This document shows positions 23,516 to 28,436 of a DNA stretch of 28,436 nt, one piece after another. Position 1 is the first letter of the stretch. Each line of letters starts with the position of its first letter. This DNA is from a virus, in IMG/VR virus record IMGVR_UViG_3300032083_002600, positions 1-28,436 of that record; one strand, written 5' to 3'. Made by a program: the position numbers and the translations under genes. The notes under the pieces were generated by a model. That model was not told the origin of the DNA and ran no database searches. It worked only from the letters and a program-made list of their open reading frames with translations.

Positions 23516-25823
23516 TGGCTACTTCCTCCGTCCATTCCGGGTCTGCGGTCAATACGTCGCCTAGCTCCTCTGGCGCGCTGTCCGGGTCGCCTTTGGCAAA
23601 AACCAGCACCTTTTCGTGCGCCTCCAAAAGCTGCCGGTCTTCCGCGAGCTTATCCGCTAGGAATCCGCCCAATTCCTTGAATGGCTGCTTTATTTGGCTG
23701 CCCTTTGTGAAAACCAATAGGTTTTGATGGGTTTTGCAAAGCTTCCGGGCGCTGCGGAACATGCGCGCCGCCCGAATGGAACTACTGCCTACGGGCGTTA
23801 CTAGAATGGCCTCGTTGTAGTATTTAAGGCCGGCCGCCTCGAACGCTTGAACGGTGTCGTTTACAAAGTTCCGGTAAACGCCTTTCTTGTCCCGGACTTC
23901 TCCTACAACGAACACGGCAAAGCGGTTTTCTTTCAAGCGCTCCACCGCCTGCGCTATAGCCGCTTGGTAGCCCTTGCGGAATTGCGAGTAGGGCATATTG
24001 CTTAGGTCGCGCGGGTCGTCGCTGTACTTCTCTAGGTCGGCGTATGGTGGGCAACTAAAAATTAGGTCGAACTGCTCGCCCTTGCGCAGGTGCCTCGCTA
24101 GTTCCGTGCTGTCGCCCTCTAGCCACTCCGGCTGGCCGTCTGCCTGTATTGCCTCGCCTATTGGAAGGTCGGCCGCTACGTTCCAGAACACCGCGCCCTT
24201 GCTGGCGTGCTTCTGAATGAATCGCCAGGCCTTCGCGTCGTACTCCGGGCAACTCGGGAACGGGGGCGGCTGCTTGGCCGGCCCCTCGAACTTCTCCGGC
24301 GCCTTGTATAGCTTGGCCCCGCCAATTTCCGGCTCCGCGCCTATCTGTACCGCGTGAAACTCTGCTTTTGGCCAGGCTTTTTGCAGCGCGCGGGTTAATA
24401 CGCCGCTGCCGGCTACGGTCCAGACTTCCTTGGGCGCGCGTTTGAAGGCGCCCGTTACGGCTTCCTTTGCTATCTCGGCGAGCCCGTCTATGAACTCGGG
24501 CGAATCAATCCCGAACGGTACTAGGTGCGCGCCGCTTCGCTCGCAATACTCGCGCGCCTTCGCCTGTACGTTGCTTAGGTAGCCTGGCTTTACGAACTCA
24601 ATAATTGCGCCGGCCGCCTGCGCCGCCTTCGTGCGCTTGTGCGGCGTCTTTCGGCTGGCCGTGAATATGGTTACGCGCTTCCCGGCCTGCGCGCCCGCAA
24701 TGGCTAGGGCTATCTGCGCGAATCCGAAAGCCGGGGAGGCGTATACGTATTCTTCGGCCTCGTTGGCCGCTATGTACCGCTCTAAAACGCGCCGCTTTGT
24801 GCCGCCTGGGCAAAGATCGTCGCGCACCACCTTAATGCCGTCTACTTCCTCTACAACAATTTCCGGCGCGTGGTCTGTCCTGGTCGCCGCCGCCGGCTGC
24901 GCGGTTATCTCGGTCCAATTCTGCCGGTTGGCCTTTACCTGCTCGGGGCGTAGCTCTATGCCGGTGTAGGTATACCCAAGCATCCCCGCTACTACGCCGC
25001 GAACGCTCCCGCCTGCGAACGGGTCCAGAATCCTGCCGCCCTGCGGGGCGAACCAACGGTAGGCTATCTCGGTCAGTACCGGGTCGAAAATCGAATCCCC
25101 GGCTAGCGCTATCTCCTCCGGGTACTTCTCGGCGAACTCAAGCCAGGAATACACCTGCCCGTCCCTTACCTCTAGCTCTGCCTTGCGGTCGTAAACCCTC
25201 GGCGGCTGGCTGCTTAGGGCGAACGTCAAGCCGTTGTCTTTCTGCTTGTCGCCGCTCTGCCCTCGGCCTAGTTCGCTGCGTATGCCAAGCGCGAGCCATA
25301 GCCGCTTGCGGTCCTGCCAATACCCTTGGCGCGCGTCCAATACGGAAAACGGCGGAATTAGAAATTGCTCTGCCAGGCTTGTCCTTACCTGTAGCGCGTC
25401 TAGTTCGTCGCCTTCGCCTTTCTTGCCCTTGCCTAAGCTGTCCAGGAACGCGGCTAGTTCGTCGTTATCCGTGGTTATCGCCGCCAGCAACTCCTCTAGC
25501 TGCTGTTCGTCGTGGTAGGCGAGGCCGGAGATCGGGTCTAGCGTGGCTAGCGCTATGCGCTCCTCGTTTTCGGTTAGGTCCACATACAAAACCGGCACTT
25601 CCGGTTCGTCGCGCCTTAGCGCCAACTCGACCCGTAGGTGTCCGTCGATAATGTGGCCGGTTCTTTCGTTGACTATTACCCGCTGAATCCAGCCTAGCTC
25701 GGAAAGCGCGGCCTCTAGCGCCTCCTGCTGCGGCTTCGGGTGCCGGCGGAAGTTTTCCGGGTTGGCTAGAAGCTGGTCCGGCGCCTCTGTGCCCTCGCCT
25801 ACAATGCGGCTTTTTAGCGCCAT
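23499..25823 (-). CDS. ParB-like / DNA methyltransferase with inserted PLP-enzyme (fold type II)-like domain
   Basis: This 774-residue fusion begins with a ParB/sulfiredoxin-like domain (about 10-95; IIDGHLRVELAL 58-69). A phage-methyltransferase N-terminus follows (PPFSVLDARQGYWQDRKRLW, about 157-176), then motif I DPFAGGS (267-273). Residues about 325-550 match PLP-dependent enzymes of the ACC deaminase/D-cysteine desulfhydrase type: VVRDDLCPGGTKRR with candidate PLP lysine K343, the helix region SPAFGFAQIALAIAGAQAGKRVTIF and the Gly-rich TVAGSGVLTRAL (469-480). The methyltransferase then resumes: SCPPYADLEKYSDD (motif IV, 590-603) and FAVFVVGEVRDKKG. The order puts the PLP-like domain between motifs I and IV. 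The target base and PLP activity are unknown. It overlaps the small terminase gene by 17 bases. Confidence 0.85.
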   Translation of the reverse strand: MALKSRIVGEGTEAPDQLLANPENFRRHPKPQQEALEAALSELGWIQRVIVNERTGHIIDGHLRVELALRRDEPEVPVLYVDLTENEERIALATLDPISGLAYHDEQQLEELLAAITTDNDELAAFLDSLGKGKKGEGDELDALQVRTSLAEQFLIPPFSVLDARQGYWQDRKRLWLALGIRSELGRGQSGDKQKDNGLTFALSSQPPRVYDRKAELEVRDGQVYSWLEFAEKYPEEIALAGDSIFDPVLTEIAYRWFAPQGGRILDPFAGGSVRGVVAGMLGYTYTGIELRPEQVKANRQNWTEITAQPAAATRTDHAPEIVVEEVDGIKVVRDDLCPGGTKRRVLERYIAANEAEEYVYASPAFGFAQIALAIAGAQAGKRVTIFTASRKTPHKRTKAAQAAGAIIEFVKPGYLSNVQAKAREYCERSGAHLVPFGIDSPEFIDGLAEIAKEAVTGAFKRAPKEVWTVAGSGVLTRALQKAWPKAEFHAVQIGAEPEIGGAKLYKAPEKFEGPAKQPPPFPSCPEYDAKAWRFIQKHASKGAVFWNVAADLPIGEAIQADGQPEWLEGDSTELARHLRKGEQFDLIFSCPPYADLEKYSDDPRDLSNMPYSQFRKGYQAAIAQAVERLKENRFAVFVVGEVRDKKGVYRNFVNDTVQAFEAAGLKYYNEAILVTPVGSSSIRAARMFRSARKLCKTHQNLLVFTKGSQIKQPFKELGGFLADKLAEDRQLLEAHEKVLVFAKGDPDSAPEELGDVLTADPEWTEEVANAAQE

Positions 25824-25826
25824 GGT

Positions 25827-26321
25827 TTAGCTGTCCACCACGTACTTGCGGTAGGAACTGGAGAACTGCTCCGGCGTGCCGGCCCCTAGCGGCGTGTTGT
25901 AGTGCTGTTTCCAATAGCGCGCCATCGCGTCTACGTCCTGCGCGCTGGGCAATGGCTCCGTTACTCGAAGGTAAACAATTCTGGCAATGGCCGCCGAGTA
26001 AAGCAGGTTCGCCGCTAGCTGTTCGTCGTTCGGGGTGCCGTCGGTAAAGCGAAGGCCCTTTGATGCAAGCGCGTCTATGCGGGTCGCAAGCGTATGTCGG
26101 TACCGTAGGTAGTTCCGCCAAATATCCATATGCGTGGCCGGCTCTACCTGGAATATCCCCAAAGCTGGCCCGCCCAACTGGTGCAGGTACTTCCCGCAGG
26201 CGCTTTCGTGGATCGCCGTGCCCAATAGAAGCTCCTGCGCGTCCTGGCTGTATAGGTTCAGGGTGCGCAGCGCCGGCTGAATTACGTGCGCGCGCAAATG
26301 CTCTACGTAGATGCCGGTCAT
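25827..26321 (-). CDS. Lysozyme / transglycosylase-like endolysin
   Basis: The 164-residue protein has the lysozyme-superfamily pattern AIHESACGKYLHQLGGPALGIFQVEPATHMDIWRNYL, with likely catalytic Glu39, a short loop, and the GIFQ(V)E segment seen in phage lytic transglycosylases. Helices follow, including NLLYSAAIARIVYLRV and VDAMARYWKQHYNT. There is no signal peptide, so release would need a holin; the holin-like gene is about 24 kb away in the same direction. It could also be a virion-associated muramidase. It is coupled to the response-regulator gene by ATGA. The candidate fits the role, but substrate is inferred. Confidence 0.75.
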   Translation of the reverse strand: MTGIYVEHLRAHVIQPALRTLNLYSQDAQELLLGTAIHESACGKYLHQLGGPALGIFQVEPATHMDIWRNYLRYRHTLATRIDALASKGLRFTDGTPNDEQLAANLLYSAAIARIVYLRVTEPLPSAQDVDAMARYWKQHYNTPLGAGTPEQFSSSYRKYVVDS

Positions 26322-26689
26322 GCTTGTTCTTCCTGGCGGGGTTGTAGTGTGGCAAGAAAGCCGGCTATCGCGGCGTGCATGCTGATCTTCGGGGCTACGA
26401 ATTGCGTAACCTCCCGCATGGCCTCCATGGCGTCGGGCATGCTTACGTCGGTTAGGAAAAGAATCGGCCCGGCAAAGTCCGCATACCGCATGTCTCGGGC
26501 GAACTCTAGGCCGCGTTCCGGCTGGATGTAGTAATCGAGGATGCAGGCGTCTGGCCGGTCGTGCACGAACTCGGCGCGCGCCTCCTCTAGCGTGGCGGCC
26601 GGTAGAGGGTTATGCCCGCAAGCTATAACAATTTCCGCGACGGCTTCGAGGTCGTCGGTGTCGTCGTCTAATACCAATATGCGCGCCAT
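26318..26689 (-). CDS. Stand-alone response-regulator receiver domain (CheY-like)
   Basis: From ATG 26689 the 123-residue product is a single receiver domain: acidic pocket LDDD (D8-D10), phospho-acceptor D52 in ACILDYYI, T80 in ILFLTDVS, and K101 in FVAPK. All canonical residues are present and no output domain follows. Such proteins accept phosphate from histidine kinases. As a phage gene coupled to the endolysin, it might sense or divert host two-component signalling, but this is speculation. The longer frame from 26731 adds an Arg-rich segment without ribosome-site support. A gap of about 130 bases with no gene lies upstream. Confidence 0.85.
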   Translation of the reverse strand: MARILVLDDDTDDLEAVAEIVIACGHNPLPAATLEEARAEFVHDRPDACILDYYIQPERGLEFARDMRYADFAGPILFLTDVSMPDAMEAMREVTQFVAPKISMHAAIAGFLATLQPRQEEQA

Positions 26690-26817
26690 GCTCCGTAGCC
26701 CTCTGCGTCTTCCCTGGCAACCGCGCTGCAAATGGCGCGAATCCTGGGAATAATGGGACTACGGTTTTCGGGGCTACTCAAAGAAATGGCGTTTCCGTCA
26801 CTGGCTATAACGTGGCG

Positions 26818-27051
26818 TCACGCTTTCATCTCTATGCAATGCGGCTCTATGGCCTCTACGAATGGAACGCCCCAAAGCTCTTGATTATGGCCGTCCTGCT
26901 CTAGGGGTAGGGTGCATTCTTCCGCCAACGCCTTTAGTGCGCGCACTTCCTCGCGGCCTAGGCGCATGTAATCCGGGTTTTCGCCGCCATTCCTATTCCT
27001 GAACTCGGCTAGCCGTTCGTAAATCCTGTCCATGATGTTGGGGTTGCTCAT
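26818..27051 (-). CDS. Small conserved phage protein, unknown (77 aa)
   Basis: The product starts MSNPNIMDRIYERLAEFRNR and continues NGGENPDYMRLGREEVRALKALAEEC, ending with LWGVPFVEAIEPHCIEMKA. Helix-loop plus a short VPFVE strand end is a common form of small phage proteins of unknown function. It overlaps the end of the upstream 73-residue frame by 59 bases, an unusually long overlap that leaves one of the two boundaries in doubt. There is no strong ribosome site; coupling may help. Confidence 0.6.
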   Translation of the reverse strand: MSNPNIMDRIYERLAEFRNRNGGENPDYMRLGREEVRALKALAEECTLPLEQDGHNQELWGVPFVEAIEPHCIEMKA

Positions 27052-27214
27052 GGGGGCCGCCTGGTTCGACGGTATCGGCTGGCAACATTGCTACTACGCC
27101 GTCGTTCTCCAAAAAATAATAGCGCTCGCCCCGCAAATTGGCTATTGCTTGTACTACGCCCTCCGGCGTCTTCGTGCCTAGCGGTAGCGGCGGGCGGCGC
27201 TCTGCGGCTGTCAT
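26993..27214 (-). CDS. Small hypothetical phage protein (73 aa)
   Basis: ATG 27214 overlaps a TGA in an upstream frame (ATGA). The product is MTAAERRPPLPLGTKTPEGV, VQAIANLRGERYYFLENDGV, VAMLPADTVEPGG and then a His/Gln-rich tail. The first 50 residues look like a compact alpha-beta protein; the last 20 run through the start of the following gene and may be extra. I do not recognise a family. The coupling and coding-like body support a real gene. Confidence 0.55.
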   Translation of the reverse strand: MTAAERRPPLPLGTKTPEGVVQAIANLRGERYYFLENDGVVAMLPADTVEPGGPHEQPQHHGQDLRTASRVQE

Positions 27215-27551
27215 TCGGGCTCCCCGCACCGCTCGGCTATCCAGTGGCGCATTCTCGCGGCATGTCGATCCCATTCAAAGTCGCTGCAATTCGCAGACCG
27301 CTTTTCTTCAAATAATCTGACCAATTCTTGCCCCTCCGTCTTCGCCTCTGGCGTAAGCCATGACGGCCGCTGCGCCGCCTCGTAGATGCCGGCAAGAACG
27401 CCATGCCTCGGCCGGAATTACGCGTTCGCTTTCGCCCGTAAAACCAACGCTTTCTAGGGTCGAATATTTTAAGCCGCCGCCACTTGAATGCGTCGTATCT
27501 AGCCATCGCCCCTCACCCCTCACCCCCGCCCGTAGGCTGTTGGTCACTCAT
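27211..27551 (-). pseudogene. Candidate frame-disrupted small gene (three frames joined)
   Basis: ATG 27551, 9 bases after an AGGAG, opens MSDQQPTGGGEG and stops at 27513, inside two perfect 7-bp CCCCTCA (+ strand) repeats. Dropping one unit would join it to a frame reading RWLDTTHSSGGGLKYSTLES and VGFTGESERVIPAEAW (which can alternatively start at GTG 27547). A second +1 shift near 27400 would join that to VLAGIYEAAQRPSWLTPEAK and then TEGQELVRLFEEKR...RMRHWIAERCGEPE, ending at TGA 27211, which is coupled to the next gene. The last part may instead start at TTG 27324 (GGAGGGG 6 bases before). The pieces look like one decayed or slippage-altered gene. Confidence 0.4.
27509..27522. repeat. Two tandem 7-bp CCCCTCA units
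   Basis: CCCCTCA occurs at 27509-27515 and 27516-27522, followed by CCCCC. The unit length is not a multiple of three, so a gain or loss would shift the frame of the gene starting at 27551. Confidence 0.8.
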
Positions 27552-27569
27552 TCACTCGCTCTCCTGTTC
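27552..27569 (-). repeat. 18-bp repeated leader with ribosome-binding site (copy 1)
   Basis: GAACAGGAGAGCGAGTGA on the minus strand is identical to 27777-27794. In both copies the AGGAG is 8-9 bases from a start codon (27551 here, 27777 in the other). This argues that 27551 is the intended start of the disrupted gene. Confidence 0.75.
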
Positions 27570-27576
27570 TGGTGGT

Positions 27577-27777
27577 TCACGTTGACTCCCCTGTATATTC
27601 GCTGATCTGTAAGTCGCTCATCTGCGGGTTCTTTATTCCCGACGATTCTGCCCAGTTTAATAGGTCTTTAATTGTCCTATGAGTAGAGAACACCCGCGAC
27701 TCTCGGTGCTGCTTGAAATCGTTTTCTCCGATCTGTATGCAGATCTGAATCGTTGCGACTATATTTCTGTCGTTCAT
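27577..27777 (-). CDS. Small hypothetical phage protein (66 aa)
   Basis: ATG 27777 is 8 bases after AGGAG. The product MNDRNIVATIQICIQIGEND, FKQHRESRVFSTHRTIKDLL, NWAESSGIKNPQMSDLQISEYTGEST looks like a small alpha-beta domain with two strands and helices. The family is unknown. It is lower in GC than its neighbours (many ATA and AAT codons), so it may be a recent arrival. The leader is an exact repeat of the one before the next gene. Confidence 0.65.
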   Translation of the reverse strand: MNDRNIVATIQICIQIGENDFKQHRESRVFSTHRTIKDLLNWAESSGIKNPQMSDLQISEYTGEST

Positions 27778-27794
27778 CACTCGCTCTCCTGTTC
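27777..27794 (-). repeat. 18-bp repeated leader with ribosome-binding site (copy 2)
   Basis: Identical to 27552-27569 (GAACAGGAGAGCGAGTGA); its last base is part of the ATG of the 66-residue gene. This is likely a duplicated translation-start segment. Confidence 0.75.
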
Positions 27795-27797
27795 ACG

Positions 27798-27878
27798 CTA
27801 CAAACTCCCCCGCAGGGCACTGACACACCCCGCACCTCCGCAGGCGAAGCTACGCGCTATGTTGTTGAGTGGGGTCAT
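27798..27878 (-). CDS. Possible 26-residue peptide coupled to pentapeptide protein
   Basis: An ATG at 27878 overlaps the stop of the pentapeptide-repeat gene (ATGA) and opens 26 codons: [20 protein letters not shown] then ALRGSL. Only coupling supports it; it may be a remnant of a longer gene or non-coding leader. Confidence 0.3.
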   Translation of the reverse strand: MTPLNNIARSFACGGAGCVSALRGSL

Positions 27879-28436
27879 GCTGACTCTTCCTCGGATTCCT
27901 GCTCCTCTTCAGCAGGCTCCACGTAGCCGGTCGGCTCTGCCGGACTCATCTCAATGATCTGCCGTAGGACGGGCTTCCACTTGGTCCACCAGTCCAGTGC
28001 ATCGCAGGCCATCGCCGCGATGGTGTCGTCATCGAACTCCCACCATTCCGTGATTTCATGCTTCTGGCAGCCGATCTGCATGTGCGTCGCCGTATAGGCA
28101 ACCGGCCATGTGTCAATGAACAAGGATTTGATCTGGTCGCCGTTGCCGGGGGCGCAGAGGATGTCGCCGGCACCGCGCAGGTTGGCACCGCCCAGGTTGG
28201 CACCGCCCAGGTTGGCACCGCGCAGGTAGGCTCCGCCCAGGTTGGCATCGCGCAGGTAGGCACCGCCCAGGTTGGCAACGCCCAGGTAGGCACCGCGCAG
28301 GTAGGCACCGACCAGGTTGGCATCGCCCAGGTAGGCACCGCCCAGGTTGGCATCGCCCAGGTAGGCACCGCGCAGGTAGGCACCGCGCAGGTAGGCACCG
28401 CCCAGGTAGGCGCCGCCCAGGTTGGCATCGCGCAGG
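27875..28436 (-). CDS. Pentapeptide-repeat protein, 5' end outside window
   Basis: The frame enters at the right edge and runs to TGA 27875, giving 187 residues. The first 90 visible residues are 18 consecutive pentapeptides of type L(R/G)(D/G)A(N/Y), such as [15 protein letters not shown], forming a right-handed quadrilateral beta-helix. A C-terminal domain follows ([16 protein letters not shown]..., [28 protein letters not shown]..., [20 protein letters not shown]) and an acidic tail. This helix-plus-C-domain layout is seen in phage pentapeptide proteins. Their role is not established; some other pentapeptide proteins mimic DNA and protect gyrase. The start is beyond the window. Confidence 0.85.
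   Translation of the reverse strand, partial: LRDANLGGAYLGGAYLRGAYLRGAYLGDANLGGAYLGDANLVGAYLRGAYLGVANLGGAYLRDANLGGAYLRGANLGGANLGGANLRGAGDILCAPGNGDQIKSLFIDTWPVAYTATHMQIGCQKHEITEWWEFDDDTIAAMACDALDWWTKWKPVLRQIIEMSPAEPTGYVEPAEEEQESEEESA
28166..28435. repeat. 15-bp tandem repeats within pentapeptide gene
   Basis: Eighteen 15-bp units with the + strand consensus CAGGTNGGCACCGCC (variants GGCATCGC and GGCAACGC) continue to the window edge. They are the DNA counterpart of the pentapeptide repeats. The high identity makes copy-number change by slippage likely. Confidence 0.85.

Noticed and set aside
27237-27506. 89-codon Arg-rich frame (MARYDAFKW...)
   Set aside because: After the first dozen residues it is highly basic and low-complexity, and it overlaps two more protein-like frames; the start has no properly spaced ribosome site.
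27946-28428. 160-codon frame of PTWAVPTCA-type repeats
   Set aside because: It is the alternate frame of the pentapeptide repeats; beyond them it becomes Arg/Ser-rich with no domain.
28166-28436. Regular repeats that could suggest a CRISPR array
   Set aside because: The 15-bp units are contiguous with no unique spacers and encode pentapeptides in frame.

Overview
The window is about 28 kb of a temperate tailed phage with a siphovirus-type tail (tape measure, tail tube, tail terminator, tail tip, fibre). It is GC-rich, and almost everything right of position 1,890 lies on the minus strand in tightly packed genes, most of them joined by 4-base ATGA or GTGA stop/start overlaps. The host is probably a GC-rich proteobacterium: the putative attachment core matches the 3' end of a tRNA-Pro-type gene, and the gene families (Mu-like portal, Mu F, DUF1320 and virion morphogenesis proteins combined with a lambda-type capsid and decoration protein) are typical of proteobacterial phages. 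I cannot name a species.

Layout in window coordinates. 1-1486 (+ strand): the tail of an unidentified gene, an excisionase-like protein, and a tyrosine integrase whose reading frame is broken by a TAA at codon 15. 1487-1896: a non-coding attachment region with a tRNA 3'-end core flanked by paired GGGGCCATT-type repeats spaced 11 bp. Phage genes lie on both sides of this core, so the sequence looks like an attP-bearing, unintegrated genome. The minus strand is described from here in transcription order, i.e. from the right end leftward. 28436-26818: a truncated pentapeptide-repeat protein and several small, partly frame-disrupted genes. 26689-25827: a stand-alone response-regulator receiver coupled to a lysozyme/transglycosylase-like endolysin. 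25823-23499: a large ParB-methyltransferase with a PLP-enzyme-like domain inserted inside the methyltransferase. 23515-19714: small and large terminase, an AT-hook DNA-binding protein and the portal. 19712-15069: Mu F-like protein with an extra JAB/JAMM-like region, a small coupled protein, a prohead protease with in-frame scaffold, decoration protein, major capsid protein and DUF1320 head-completion protein. 15072-12898: virion morphogenesis protein, a membrane-anchored coiled-coil protein, tail terminator, a 53-residue protein and tail tube. 12894-9943: tail assembly chaperone with a programmed -1 frameshift, then the tape measure. 9946-3087: distal tail proteins, a tail-tip protein carrying a von Willebrand A domain, and a fibre with DUF2793 and two C1q-like domains. 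3059-1897: lysis-type membrane proteins (coiled-coil/TM protein, 3-TM holin, 40-residue membrane peptide).

The minus-strand genes form a late programme of packaging, head, tail and lysis. The integration module is convergent with it and meets it at attP. Replication, repressor and most early genes lie outside the window.

The most unusual points are the PLP-enzyme-like insertion in the ParB-methyltransferase, the VWA insertion in the tail tip, the JAMM-like region on the Mu F protein, the phage-borne receiver domain, a hairpin between the Shine-Dalgarno and start codon of the DUF1320 gene, and the stop codon inside the integrase.
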